Below the pieces are notes generated by a model. The model was not told the DNA's origin and did not search any database. It saw nothing but the letters and a program-made list of their open reading frames with translations. A stretch of 64,000 bases of DNA from Metridium senile (lineage: Eukaryota; Cnidaria; Anthozoa; Actiniaria; Metridiidae), in assembly GCA_949775045.1 (NCBI GenBank), contig OX459097.1, forward strand, positions 17,150,210 to 17,214,209, given 5' to 3'. A program made the translations under genes and the position numbers. Below, piece by piece: positions 24,801-36,801 of this stretch. Numbering within the stretch: position 1 is the stretch's first letter; the number at the start of each line of letters is the position of its first letter.

Positions 24801-25921
24801 ACAATTCTACATTGGGCTTCCTGTGTTCGTTCCCAAAGCATCATGGGGCCTATACGCGACATGACAGATAGAGATACATACATAGATTGACTAAAAGGTA
24901 AACCTAGAGTCGTGCCCTATAGCCCAACTAAAAAACCCGTGTACACGTTATCTTATTATTATTTATCAATTATACCAATTATCCGGGAGATTTGCCGATT
25001 TTCCGGGAAATTTTGATCTTTATCCGGGAGTCCATCCTCGGGAACCCAGGGGTATTCTTCTGTCGCTCGTTTCTCGCTTCCACAACATATACCCCTGGGA
25101 ACGTAGTCTGTTGGAGCTTGTTCCGGAAGTCAAAATTCAAACTTATTTAACGACTTTCTTTGAATGGTTATCTTGATTTTTATTGGTCGACCTAATAAGG
25201 TCGACCAATCAGGAAAGAGCTGAATTTTGACTTCCGGAACAAGCTCCAACAGACTACGTTCCCAGGGGTATATGTTGTGGAAGCGAGAAACGAGCGACAG
25301 AAGAATATCCCTGGGTTCCCGAGGATGCCGGGAGTCCGGTCCCCGAGACAAGGCTCAAATTCTGGAGACTCCCGGATTATCCGGGAGGGTTAGCAGCTAT
25401 GAAAACCTGCAGTCTTTGCTGTATGCAATTATAAAGCACTTGGGGATTGGACCATTCCATTTAATATCCAAACCCCCCTATTGAGGAAGTCCTTGAAAAT
25501 AAACCCCCTAGGATGAGTTTTTGCACAATACCCCCTTTGGAATTTGCCTATTTCCGACTTAACCCGCATAGATTACGCTAGAATTTACCTCATCACCCCT
25601 CGGATATTGTTAAATTTAACTCATCACCCCTCGGATATTGTTAAATTTAACTCATCACCCCTCGGATATGAAGTTGACCCTCAAGGATATTGCTATAGCT
25701 TTAGAATCCCGGTTAGAATCTAAAGTTACCTCATTTTCAACGCAAAACTTGACAGTCTTTTCTACATCTTCCTTCCCTCGCACCACGACAAATGCCAAAG
25801 GACGCTGAGATCGCAAGGATGCATCCCAAGATTTATTTATCTCGTTATCGTACGTCGTTTTATCAGACGATGTGTAGATCTTGCCTTTGATTTCTCGCTT
25901 GAGCAATGCAAAGTCGGCCAT
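18058..25921 (-). CDS. BBE-like FAD-linked oxidoreductase, copy C (complete, 8 exons)
   Basis: Exons on the minus strand are 25730-25921, 23853-23963, 22683-22863, 21991-22084, 21459-21635, 20335-20531, 18490-18652 and 18058-18280. Lengths and phases equal those of B and D, giving 445 residues. It is closest to copy B, including large parts of the introns, and shares the altered FAD loop SAGRTSVMSMKDG. Exon 3 carries GVAGMTLMGGQGFLSRHFG; exon 8 carries QQFDPNNVF. The start at 25921 matches the paralogues; ATG at 25963 inside a transposon end would add MSLGYLWRDKTILK. Five insertions absent from the aligned parts of B enlarge its introns and upstream spacer (see separate entries). The function is presumed to be flavin-linked oxidation, substrate unknown. 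Confidence 0.9.
18831..19162. mobile_element. Palindromic mariner-like MITE in intron 6 of copy C
   Basis: Ends CAGCAGTTCTCAGTCACACG and its near mirror are flanked by TA (18829-18830 and 19163-19164). The arms are about 140 bp. It has no ORF. Confidence 0.83.
19566..19901. mobile_element. hAT-like MITE in intron 6 of copy C
   Basis: Ends CAGGGTTCGTGCT and AGCACGAACCCTG are flanked by tgcttt on both sides (19560-19565 and 19902-19907). Internal aaggagttttcaagg repeats fill it. The equivalent site of copy B near 10795 is empty. CAGGG ends suggest hAT; the short duplication leaves this open. Confidence 0.75.
20059..20245. mobile_element. Mariner-like MITE, 187 bp, in intron 6 of copy C
   Basis: Ends CAGTAAAAGCCCACGTATAA and a mirrored GTGGACTATTACTG are flanked by TA. 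Copy B shows the empty site (gaaatagctgta near 10905). Confidence 0.85.
21759..21828. repeat. (CAGA)n microsatellite in intron 4 of copy C
   Basis: About 17 units at the position of the longer array in copy B. Confidence 0.95.
23081..23359. mobile_element. MITE with TAGCTAATTCAATTAAC ends, intron 2 of copy C
   Basis: The terminal repeats are inverted and the right end reads GTTAATTGAATTAGCTA. The matching region of copy B lacks it. Exact duplication borders are blurred by TATA at both ends. Confidence 0.75.
24425..25401. mobile_element. 977-bp insertion with imperfect TIRs in intron 1 of copy C
   Basis: Copy B reads straight through here. In C, aaaac is duplicated at 24420-24424 and 25402-25406 around ends ccagagctgccaaccc and gggttagcagctatg, which are imperfect inverted repeats. 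A second palindrome inside (about 25034-25330, arms starting cctcgggaaccc) looks like a nested element. No coding region is evident. Confidence 0.72.
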
Positions 25922-25943
25922 TTTGAGTATAGTCTTGTCACGC

Positions 25944-26136
25944 CACAGGTAGCCCAAGCTCATTATCTGTATTGCTATAAGAAAATATAAAGCGATACTT
26001 AAACGTTCGACTTTATAATGTTGTATTAATTTTTATTGATGTTTAAGGAAGATAAGTGGAACGGTTAAGAATCGCCCTATATTTTCCCTGTATTCCCTTA
26101 TAAATCAACACAGATAGTGAGAGTGGGCTACCTGTG
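25944..26136. mobile_element. Foldback element, CACAGG family, upstream of copy C
   Basis: This is the paralogous copy of the element at 16990-17170, with gtcacgc at both borders (25937-25943 and 26137-26143). It starts 22 bp upstream of the start codon. Confidence 0.88.
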
Positions 26137-26389
26137 GTCACGCAAGTTCAAAACTCAGTCCGGGTCACTTTCTGCCCGACAATGCAGGTAGTTTGTTCAA
26201 ATATAGACTGGACTTCGCCATGGACTGGACTTTTAACTGGACTCTGGACTGGACTGGAAAAACGGATATTTTGGAATGTATCATTATCAGTCCATTTCGA
26301 GCTCTTCCCGAAAATATGAAAGTTATGTTGTTTCCAAATGGCTTAATATAAATAATACGATAAAAAAAACCCAGAGTATTAAATTAAAT

Positions 26390-28103
26390 CTCAAGTATGT
26401 TAAGGCCTGGTTTTAGCCGTGTTTCATTATTTGTCATTGCCACAAAACTCATCTGACTTTAATAAAACTTGGTACCAGTTAATAGATCTCGGACTACTGC
26501 TCATCCTTAATTTGTAATTTTGATCTAAGGGTGGTCACGTGACTAGTTTAGATGGATATAGAGATTACTTCATGGTTAGTGAGGCGTACGATTTTTATTC
26601 ACGAGTTGTGAAGAATTTCAAACGAACGAGCGAGGCTCTGCGAGCGAGTGAGTTTGTAATTCTACACAACGAGTGAATAAAATCGTACAAGCGAACTAAC
26701 CATGACGTAATTTTTTTATTTTATAAGTACTGAGATTTATTTTCAACATTAATGACAACATGCATCAAATATACCATGAAATGAGTTCTATGGTTAAACG
26801 ATTCAATGATTAAAAAAATTCAATATTTTCTTTCAAAATTTTAAACAACGAAAAGTGGCAACAAAATCATGAAAAATACCGTTGTAAAAGGCAAATTTAC
26901 TTATCTTCAATGCTTTTTTAAAAAAAGCATTATTAAATGGTTAAATAGTCTTGCATTGACAACGCTTCGGCAGTAGCTGAGCGAGATTCCTCTAGTGTGA
27001 ACTTTGCCGACTGATTCACTATATTTATAGTTTTTTCTTTTCTTTTTTTCTTTAGCTCTTTCTGTTTGGAAAGAAGGACTTGTCTTTTCAAATAGGAGGT
27101 CCTTCATGTCACTTGTTTTCTTCATATGTCGCTCAAAACCAAATAATTAACTTCAGAGCGAGAATAGTCTTAGCTTTCCCGTCTTTGAAAGTAATAAATA
27201 AACTGGGTTACAGCTAGAAATTTGTCAACTTTTCTTGCTTCTTTCTTGAATTCCAAGACGTTTTTCTATAGCAACATCACATTGGATATATGTTTTCGAA
27301 ATAGCTTTGTTTTCTTGTGTTAAAATAACATTTTCAGTCGAATCGCTGTCAACAAACATTCCCAACATTTTGACCAAAGGCGGTTGAAAGTTTTCGCGCC
27401 AGTGAGGGACCCAGTGAGGTAGATTCCCGCACAAAACCTTTTCACTAGTGAAAAAAATCGTTCGTCCAATCAGATGCCGCGAACGATAGTGAAATTTCAT
27501 CGTTCGCATCGCTGATTGGCTGTGACTTAAAACCGAACGATTTTTACATCACTGGAATTTTATACATAAATCTCAGTACTTATGAAATAAAAGGGATTTC
27601 GTTTTTCCTTTGAAAATGCGGTCGCGAGTTTGAATAGGTAAAACAAACTTATACATTAAATGTACTTCTCTACAAGGTTTCTACAGGACTGTGCTTGGAG
27701 AATCTGGTTATCACTTACTGTTAAGGAGATATTTTGTAAAACAGGTCACTTGACCATAATTCTTATTCAAAATCCCCTTATATCTCCCTACCAAGCTATC
27801 GAATTCAAGTTCTCCAAACGTGAAATTATTTTTCATCTATTATTTATCAACTTTTGGCTTTTCGTTTTTATCTTTATCTTAAACTCACGACCGCATAAAT
27901 TTTTAGTATTTTCTTGCTATTATGACGTCATATACCACGTGACCTCGTAAAAATCAACACTAAAACATTAAGGACTCTGATATTAACATCCACAGCGATT
28001 TTCTTTGAAAACTAGCGAATATCTTGAAAGTACGAAGCCAACATCTTAATTATTGGCGGGGGGTCTTTTCACAACGAAAAACCCAGGCCTTAACATACTT
28101 GAG
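26390..28103. mobile_element. 1.7-kb TIR element between copies C and D
   Basis: A perfect 21-bp inverted repeat begins CTCAAGTATGTTAAGG on the left and is mirrored at 28083-28103. The trinucleotide aat flanks both sides (26387-26389 and 28104-28106). The B-C and E-F spacers are uninterrupted at this point, giving clear empty sites. A second inverted pair (26716-26739 and 27567-27592, containing aagtactgagattta) implies an older nested element. Short ORFs inside show no recognised transposase, so it appears non-autonomous. A 3-bp duplication is compatible with PIF/Harbinger. Confidence 0.85.
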
Positions 28104-28410
28104 AATTGTATGCCAAACATTGTGTTCTAAATTTTAAAAGTGACAGTTATTCTATATAATCCATTGCATGTTTGTGCAAATGTATCAAATTTTGTTTTTG
28201 CAAACAAGATAAAAGAATACATTACATGGGTATTAAAATCATTTAGTAGGGGTGAGTCCAATGCCTAACTCAACACAACTCTAGTTGAAAATATCTACTT
28301 AAAACACATTGCCCTTCATAAATGTTCACTTAAAACTTTATTAAACATTTTAAACTGTATCATGTTTTATTTTAGATATCAAGAGCTCTCAACAGTTCTG
28401 ATATGAATAC

Positions 28411-28684
28411 AACCAATATAGTTATCCTAGGTTCGTCGTAACATCGTTTTAACTCTTAATTAATTAAAACCTGCAAAACCTATTATAGAGTTAATCCTGG
28501 TTTAGTGCTAGTCTTGATTCAGCTCTTATTAAAACCTAAAGAGTTTATCCTTGGTTAGTGTTATCTTGGTTTAAATCTTCATAAAACAGTACGTCCTATA
28601 GAGTTACATCATCCTGAGTTAGTGCTAATCCTGGTTTAACTCTTTATAAAACCTATAGAGTTAATCCTGGGTTTAACATTTGGT
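28411..28684. repeat. About 57-bp tandem repeat in the 3' flank of copy D
   Basis: Same array as at 17745-18003, with units containing tatagagttaatcctgg. It starts about 47 bp past the stop codon of D on the transcribed strand. Confidence 0.72.
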
Positions 28685-28730
28685 CGCAATATTTTGCTTT
28701 TGTCTATAAGGCACTGTATTTCGCCACTGT

Positions 28731-31700
28731 TTAGTTTGCTAGATCTATGTAAGCAAGATTATTGTGAAAGACATTGTTAGGGTCAAACTGTTGCTTGAGA
28801 TTCTTCAGTTCTTGTGTAATCTCATCTTCGTTGCCCCCATGATACAATGGTAACCCGTACTTTGCGTTGTTGGTCTGGAAATCATCCGTCCATTGCTTTA
28901 AAGCGTCATAGTTTGCTTCTTGCTTTGTAGAACCGTTTACCCCAATCCAGTATCTAATTTGAACAATGATAAAGCACACAGGTAGGTTAATTTGGGGTGA
29001 ATAGGCAATCTATTTTGAACACTGATGATAAAACACACAGGTAGGCAGGCAGGCAGGCAGGCAAAATAAAGTACTGTACCTCGCTTCCTTGCGGAATGGG
29101 AAAGAGCTCTCCTCGTATCCTACTTCACTGGCTTTCCCACCAAAGTTTTGTAACATGCATATGGTAGTTCCAGACAAGAAATGATTACAACCAACATTTC
29201 CAACACGGCCAACAATGTTGTCTATTACGTCGTCAGTTATATCTGAAATATATTGGAGTGATTTAGACCTGGTAAATCATAACATATCTAAATCATATAA
29301 GCATAAATTAACTTGTTCATAAACAAAATTAACATGACAGACAGCAGAAAATATCTAAATATTTATATTAACGTTTTCGTAAAAAAGCAAGAATTTATGA
29401 ATGTGTTTTAGAGATGAATCTCTTTATTTAAAATTTCTGTAAACTCACAGGGAGCACGGCTTTTTGTCGTTTCTTTTCATCCTTTTCTCTCTTTATTTAC
29501 GCTAATAATACGCTATATTATGTTTGCATCGGGTTTCCTGTGGTATGAGCCAGTTACGACGTATCGTTTAACTTGTTGATGTAATTAACAGTAACTCGAT
29601 AGGAGGATAAACTCTTATCTGTAACGCACTCTCTAGTAACAGTCAGTTAGTCCTATCCTCCTATCGAGTTACTGTTAATTACATCATATTACGGAACTGT
29701 CTCATACCACAGGAATCCAGATGCAAACATAATATAGCACATCATAGCGTAAATAAAGAAAGAGAAAAAAAGAAAAGAAACGACAAAAAGCCGGGCTCCC
29801 TGTGGTAAACTTTGTAAAATGGCCGTAAATTATTAATACTTTTTGAATACCTGATATCACGTGACCAGGTATGCCGTAGTAATACCTTCCACTTGGTAAC
29901 AAATGATCGCCTTGTTTTTGAAAGTCAGGGTACTCAACTGGACCACAGCGAAAGTTGTAGGGATGAGTCAGGTCCACAAGGTCTTGAACTACTTCTCCGC
30001 CACGGCGAAGTGTTCCACTGTAGAGCAATCGGACCACTAACTCGGGACTGGAAGTAAATAGTTTTTTTTGTTTTAATATTTTAAAGTACTTAGTATATAT
30101 CTTTTTGAAAGTGTACATTGAGCATGGGTGGCATGAGTGGCCTAGCGATCAGAACGTTGGCCTTTCACCACAGTAACCTGGGTTCGACTCCCAGCGCCTC
30201 GGGCGACAAGTGAATAGAGTTTGTTTGGCGTGTTGTTTTCTCTCATGGCAGGGTTTTTCTCCGGGTTATCCGGTTCCCCTAAAAATCAACATGCGAGCAG
30301 AGTTCTGTGTTGTAAATATGGAATGTAGTGGTAGTGAGTGTGAGTGAAGAGCCCTGACGGAGAGTGATGGTTGAAAAATATTTATTGATATTTTTAGTGT
30401 TAGCTTTATGCTAGAGTCTTGATCATAATGATTGCCGTCACACTATCTTGTTTTTTTTTTTTTTGTCCTACACAGATGACCACAGCAATTAGTTGGCATG
30501 GGTGGCCTAGCAGGGAGAGCGCTGGCCTTTAACCACTGTGTTCTGGGTTCCATTCCCGGGGCAGGCAAGGGATTTTCGCCGGGCTAACCAAATATTGTAA
30601 TGATACTGTGGAATAAGACAAAATACTTACCCTGTAGGTCCGATGTTAATGATCAGGTAAAATGACAAGCAATTATCGTTTGTTTTATTGGAATAATCAC
30701 GGATCATCTTGAGTACTTCTTTGGCTCGAGAGAATTGGAATAGCATAGAGCCTCCAACAAAGAGTTTAGGTATTTCATAGACTTGAAACTTCATGCTTGT
30801 CACAACCCTGCATGATGAAATATTAAAATAAATAATTATACAAACAAACAAACAAACAAACAAACAAACAAACAAACAAACAAACAAACAAACAAACAAA
30901 CAAACAAACAAACAAACAAACAAACAAACAAACAAACAAACAAACAAACAAACAAACAAACAAACAAACAATAAAAAATAAATGAATGAATGAATGAATG
31001 AATATTAAACCATATATTATAACCAAATTATACACCACAAGGTCCAATCATGCAGGTAACACATCGGACTAGAAAGCCAAAACCGTGGGGCTCAATAATA
31101 CCGCCAAGGGCATATGGTATGTATCTCATGTATCAGTATTTAACTTATACACCGAACGAATTTCAATTATTTAAATAAATAAATAAACAAATAATAGGTA
31201 ATATAATGAAATTTGCAACACCTTAATAAACACATAAATAACTGTATTCTGGTAGATTTAAGACTCACCCAAAATTCGCCCCATAACCTTTCATCCCCCA
31301 GAATAGCTCTGGGTTTTGTTCAGCACTGACTTTCAGTGATTCACCACTAGCAAGAACAATGTCTGATGGATGTGAATGGGATAAATGGGAAAAGCATAAG
31401 GAAGTAAACAGAATGAATGGGAAATGGACAAATGACAGTAAAAAACAAAGATGTTAAAAAAACTGGCAGTCAAGGATGCATGTTGTATGATGTACTACTT
31501 GAAGGCAACATTAATAAGAAATCCAGATAATAACTAAGAAATACTATGAAGCAATATATATCAATGGCTCCAACATATCTAGGCGACAATCTTTGATAAA
31601 AACAGCAGGCACCATAATAGATTGAAACCTTTTCACAGGTCTCATCGAACAATCTCACATTCAATAAGGTAAATGGAAACTAGCGAGTAAACTAGTATAG

Positions 31701-34700
31701 ACTGTGTGGGTGTTTGATATAAATGATATTAGGTAATGTAATGAAATTTGTAACATCATAAAACATTTTACTGACGTTTTGAGCTTCAGCCCTTCATCGG
31801 AGTAAAACAGGGTATACACTTACTTGCAAGAACGTTGTCATACGCAAAACGAACATTTGTATTTAGTGTGTTAGGAATAAATTAAAAGTACAAAAGATGA
31901 TCACTGAAGCTGAACTCTTTCTTTTGTACTTTTAATTTATTCCTAACACACTAAATACAAATGTTGTTTTTTATATGACAACGTGCTTGCAAGTAGGTGT
32001 ATATTCTTTAGAATTTAATTAACCGCAGCCCATGGAATTTTGAAGTGGTTCAATTGTTTGATGTGATGTGTACAAAGTCAAATGGATGTTGTGGATGAGA
32101 ACCATCAAAAGCTCTATCATAGTATTTTATCTTATAGTGATTACTTTATTTTGTTTTAAATATCAGAATATGAAGTGAACCTCCTTCTTCCCTCACATCC
32201 TAGTTGCTGTGAAAATAGTGATTGATAGGTCAACCACATTTGAATAATAGTCATTTTCACAGTTCCGCAAAGTGACCACAAATAATAGTTTCAAATCGAG
32301 GTTTGAGTTGATGCGCATAGCAAAACTTTAATTTATCATGCTCAACAACGGGAACCTCGACTTGGAACTATTATTTGTGGTCACTGAGGCGGAACTGTGA
32401 AAATGATTAATAAGCACCAAACGAGATGTCTCACAACTCAACATTGTTGAGGTGGGATGAAGGGGCTGTCAGTATTTCATGAGTGCAAAAACGATTTTGC
32501 CATAGTTCTACGTCTAAGAGAATAACACAAGAAACAAAAGAAAACCTCTGGGACCAGGGTGTCAAAATATAATATTACAAAGACAGTGATATACAGTCAA
32601 TCCAAGCTCAAATAATTCTTACCATATTCAAGGACACTGTCTGAAGCAATCCCAAAATGCCTTGCCAGGAACCCTTCTCCCCCCATTAAGGTCATTCCTG
32701 CCACGCCCAACTGAGAGAAGCTACCGAGGGGTATTACAAAGCCATATTCAAAAAGGGCTTTATCAACATCAGCAACTTTGGCTCCTCCTTCAATCACTGC
32801 AGTCTACATAAGAAACAGTTGAATTAATGCAACCTGCTATAAATGAATAGATGGATGGAGAACCTTCATAGCAGCTCTCTAGGGGACTGGGGGAGAGAGA
32901 AATGCATACTAATTAAGGGGTGGATAATGAAAACAAGGGTCGTCATTGCAGGCTCTTACTTCCTTTCCCCTCCCCCTCCCCTTCTCCCCTCCCCAATCCC
33001 CTAAGAGCCACTACACAGGCTAATGGATGGATGAATAAATGAATGCACAAATGAACTTACAATTTAATGGATGCATGAATAATTGGATGAATGAATGAAA
33101 TGAAATGAATGAATGGATGGAAGGATTAATGGAAGGATGAATCATTGTATGAATAAAAAAAATACAATTGAATGGATGGAAGAATAATTGAATGGATGGA
33201 TAAATGAATAAATGAATGGATGAAAGAATAAATATATGGAAGAATGAACAAACAAAATGTATAGATATATGAATGTAGGAATAAATGAATGAATAACTGA
33301 ACAATGTACAATTGAATGGATGAATAAATAATTGGCTGAATGAATGAATAAATGAATAAATGGATGAAAAAAAGAATAAATGAATGAATAACTGAACAAT
33401 GTACAATTGAATGGATGAATAAATAATTGGCTGAATGAATGAATAAATGAATAAATGGATGAAAAAAAGAATAAATGAATGAATAACTGAACAATGTACA
33501 ATTGAATGAATGAATAAATAATTGGTTGAATGAATGAATAAATGAATAAATGGATGAAAAAAAGAATAAATGAATGAATAAATGAACAATGTACAATTGA
33601 ATGGATGAATAAATAATTGGTTGAATGAATGAATAAATGAATAAATGGATGAAAAAAAGAATAAATGAATGAATAACTGAACAATGTACAATTGAATGAA
33701 TGAATAAATAATTGGTTGAATGAATGAATAAATGAATAAATGGATGAAAAAAAGAATAAATGAATGAATAACTGAACAATGTACAATTGAATGGATGAAT
33801 AAATAATTGGTTGGATGAATGAATAAATGAATAAATGGATGAAAAAAGAATAACTGAATGAATAACTGAACAATGTACAATTGAATGGATGAATAAATAA
33901 TTGGTTGAATGAATGAATAAATGAATAAATGGATGAAAAAAAGAATAAATGAATGAATAACTGAACAATGTACAATTGAATGGATGAATAAATAATTGGT
34001 TGAATGAATGAATGGATGAATAAATGGATGATTGGAAGGATGAATGGAAAGATGTATGAGTGGATGTATGGGATGTATAAGAGAATGAATGTATGAACAA
34101 ATTAACAAGTAAATAAGATGAATTAATTCATTTAGGTGGATGAATAATTGGAAGAATAAATGGAAAGATGGATGGATGGATAAGTGGATGCATGAATGAA
34201 TAAATAGATTAATGAATAAAGGTATGGATGGATGGATGATTGGATGGATTAATAATTTAATTGATGGATGAATAAACAAAATTAATGGTTGGCTGTTCCT
34301 CTTCTAACATCTAACAACATTTTAAAATTGTTAATTTTATTTAAATTTTAAATTGATTTTAAAAGAAAAAATAAATAAATTTAAAAATAACAACAGTTCA
34401 ACTTCACCTTGTTTTTTGTATCAACTTGAATCCTGCGCATGTCTGATAGGTCTATCACAACAGCATCATCTTTCATAGACATGACACTTGTTCCTCCAGC
34501 ACTAACACATATCTCAAGCTAAAAATAAAAAAATAATAAAGTGACATATCAATTGAGATGATAAGATAAATGAAATTATAATAAATCAGTGAAGTAAATC
34601 ATTGTATCACATCAAAATAAGGGGAGTGTTTACCAAATCTCCCTAATCAGTGGATATACACCTATTTCAATTAATGTTGTCCATCTGGAATGGTTGATCT

Positions 34701-36801
34701 GAGACTGATAGGAATTGTGGGAGTTCATTAAATTTCAAATACATTGTTTTAATCACACTTGAATGATGCTGAATTACAGATAACAGTATTTCAGAAGTAA
34801 AAATTAAATCAAGTTTAATTTTCTTGCATAATTTTCTTAAATTAAACTTTAAAGGTCCAAAATTTTATTCAGAACACTGTAACATAATGTTGTGCATAAT
34901 TATATAAAGTGCATTTCGCAGTACTAAAAAAATATTTATGCTTTTATCCTTTAATCAAACATTCATTTTCATTTGAGGCTAATTCCTACACCTCCCCTCT
35001 CCCTCCTGATTTTACTCATATTGGGAGAGGGGTGGGGACTATTGTACACAGTCTAAATACATTTCTACAGACTCACCAAGTAAATTGGTAGCAAGAAGAT
35101 TGATATTAATTTTATAAAAAGCAAGTCCATAACATGTTTTCACATTTAATTTGCAAGAGCAAAAAATGAACTCTAATAGCTTGATCTCATTAATTGATGA
35201 CCAGCTGATAGTGGCAGGCCTGGATATTAAAACATGCTATTGAACACTATGTGTGCCCTGCATGAGGTTAACCTTAACAACAGGTATGTGGCATAGCTAT
35301 ATAATAGAGTAACGCCATTTAACCTGTAAAAATAGAAATTGCTTGGTAAAGTGTAATAGTCAAATAGACACAAAAGAAAACAATGGAATTAGAGACTGCT
35401 ATTTAGGTGTATATAAGTCTAACATCTATTTCACAGGTTAAATTAATGACTTCACTCTAAGTCATAAAAATATATGAATTGTACTACAAAAGCAGCAGAA
35501 TATATAAATTCTGTACTGTGTATCATATGCTTTCAGACAAAAAATTAAAAATTTATTTTTTTATTTTTCAAAGAGTATAATTAGTAATAATCAAATAACA
35601 ATTTAATTTAATAATTACTTTACATTAGAACTGTGAAAAATAATATATAAAATTAAGTAAAAACTAATAAAAAAAACATCTAGTAAATACAATGTAGAAG
35701 CTAGAGTACAAATATAATTATACCTGTGAAACAAGTAGAGTAGACGCACTTAATCCGTGAAACAAATACTAATTTTTAGTACTAAATAGTGATAATAGAG
35801 TACAAACACTAAAAGTGTGCAATACTTTGTACTATTTACCACTAAATAGTGTTGATTAAACAATAGAGAACAAAAGAATTTGCATAATTTAGCAGTATTT
35901 AGTGGTATTTATGTTGCACACTTTTAGTATTTGTACTCTAAAACAATAGAAAACAAAGAATTTTTTTTATGAAATAGTACTAATTAGTACTAATTATAAT
36001 ATGTCACGGATTTAGTGCGTCTACCCTAGTACTAATTAAGTACTATAAATTAATATAGTGCTATATATAATTAAACAATAGAAAACAATAGAATTAACAT
36101 AAAAACTATATCACTATATTTAGTAAGATTTATGTTTCACGATTCTAATGTTTGCACTCTAGTTAAGGTGCAGACAATAGTGGAGTATATCATTGAAACA
36201 TTAGTTTTAAAATACTAAATATATACTATAGTAATATGACACCTTTTGCTAATTCTATTGTTTTCCATATTGTTTAATATAGCACTCTTTTGTATATATA
36301 TAAATATTGAGTTTTGTATTTCACGAATATATTGTTTGTACTTTTATATCCGTGAAATACCAAAGTAAATAGTACAAAATAGTGCTATATTTATAAAAAA
36401 ATATATTTATTAAAGTATAAAAAGGAATCGAACGTTCGAGAATTTGCCCTCGACCGTGCATGGTTCAGTTACTACGTTGTGTTTATAGTACAGCTCTTGA
36501 AAACCTAACGAAACGATATTGCTTGTCACAATAAAGCACTTAAATGAGCGCAATTAATATCTACCTAAGCACAAACATGAACTATAGATGCGAAAAACCG
36601 CACACATACCTCATTCTCAACGCAAAACTTGACTGTTTTTTCTACATCTTCCTTCCCTCGCACCACGACAAATGCCAAAGGACGCTGAGATCGCAAGGAA
36701 GCGTTCCAAGTTCTCTTTATCTCGTTAGCGTACGTCGTTTTATCAGACGAAGTGTAGATCTTGCCTTTGATTTCTTTCTTGAGCAATGCAAAGTCAGCCA
36801 T
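28731..36801 (-). CDS. BBE-like FAD-linked oxidoreductase, copy D (complete, 8 exons)
   Basis: Exons on the minus strand are 36610-36801, 34408-34518, 32623-32803, 31269-31362, 30631-30807, 29851-30047, 29080-29242 and 28731-28953, giving 445 residues, close to bacterial BBE-like oxidases. Domain order: FAD_binding_4 at about residues 35-170 with loop SAGGTSVMSM (residues 70-78) and GVAGMTLMGGEGFLARHFG (about 134-152); GYGANFGVVTSM (about 189-200); substrate domain with YSGTLRRGGE and GRYYYGIPGHVIS; SSFPFRKEAR; C-terminal BBE segment with LYHGG and QQFDPNNVF. The canonical FAD-linking His is Thr74 and the usual Cys position appears to be Phe130. There is no signal peptide. The gene is head to head with the C1orf53-like gene, 469 bp apart. 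It is nearly identical to copy F over the shared part. Confidence 0.91.
29446..29804. mobile_element. Foldback element, CACAGG family, intron 6 of copy D
   Basis: Ends CACAGGGAGCACGGCTTTTT and AAAAAGCCGGGCTCCCTGTG. A perfect gtaaact duplication lies at 29439-29445 and 29805-29811. Copy F has the uninterrupted site at 62987-62993, so the insertion happened after the D/F duplication. It ends 46 bp from exon 6. Confidence 0.92.
30121..30375 (+). mobile_element. tRNA-derived SINE in intron 5 of copy D
   Basis: The box A-like tggcctagcgatcag and box B ggttcgactcc are correctly spaced for a tRNA head. The body contains tttctccgggttatccggtt, a segment I associate with conserved SINE bodies. A copy at the same place in F (63300-63545) shows it predates that duplication. 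Confidence 0.72.
30494..30600 (+). mobile_element. Second tRNA-derived SINE fragment, intron 5 of copy D
   Basis: Promoter-like tggcctagcagggagagcgc and gggttccattcccggg are present, followed by a short gattttcgccgggctaac body. The copy F counterpart is at about 63663-63770. Confidence 0.6.
30840..30970. repeat. (CAAA)n microsatellite in intron 4 of copy D
   Basis: About 33 units followed by ATGA units, at the intron position where B and C carry CAGA arrays. Confidence 0.95.
31817..31999. mobile_element. Palindromic MITE, CACTTACTTGCAAG ends
   Basis: The arms include aggaataaattaaaagtaca in both orientations. TA flanks both sides. A close relative is at 39646-39835. It lies in intron 3 of copy D. 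Confidence 0.82.
32251..32406. repeat. Palindromic repeat, tcattttcacagttccgc arms
   Basis: Arms of about 60 bp around a short loop, in intron 3 of copy D. It is probably a MITE; the target duplication is unclear. Confidence 0.65.
33060..34270. repeat. 95-bp minisatellite in intron 2 of copy D
   Basis: Units starting gaataactgaacaatgtaca recur at 33291, 33386, 33481, 33576, 33671, 33766, 33860 and 33955, one being 94 bp. The flanks are degenerate ATGA/ATGG repeats. Open frames of up to 419 codons on the minus strand come from the repeat and do not indicate a gene. Confidence 0.95.
34540..35700. other. Intron 1 of copy D, AT-rich
   Basis: No exon is visible. The segment 34662-34800 is one arm of the CACCTATTTCAATTAA MITE family (compare 40547-40802), apparently missing its other arm. 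Confidence 0.5.
35704..36159. mobile_element. Three nested palindromic MITEs in intron 1 of copy D
   Basis: The outermost element (35704-36159, GAGTACAAATATAATT end, TA flanks) contains a middle element (35738-36026, ends GAGTAGACGCACTTAATCC, TA flanks), which contains an inner one (35798-35938, ends GAGTACAAACACTAAAAGTG, TA flanks). The inner copy nearly matches 2551-2691. Confidence 0.8.

Noticed and set aside
27660..27950. 96-codon plus-strand frame
   Set aside because: Lies inside the 1.7-kb TIR element; no recognisable domain.
30627..31047. FVCL-rich open frames
   Set aside because: Only 30631-30807 is a real exon; the rest is (CAAA)n.
33020..34279. 419-codon minus-strand open frame rich in IHSF
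   Set aside because: Translation of the 95-bp minisatellite and ATGA repeats inside intron 2 of copy D.
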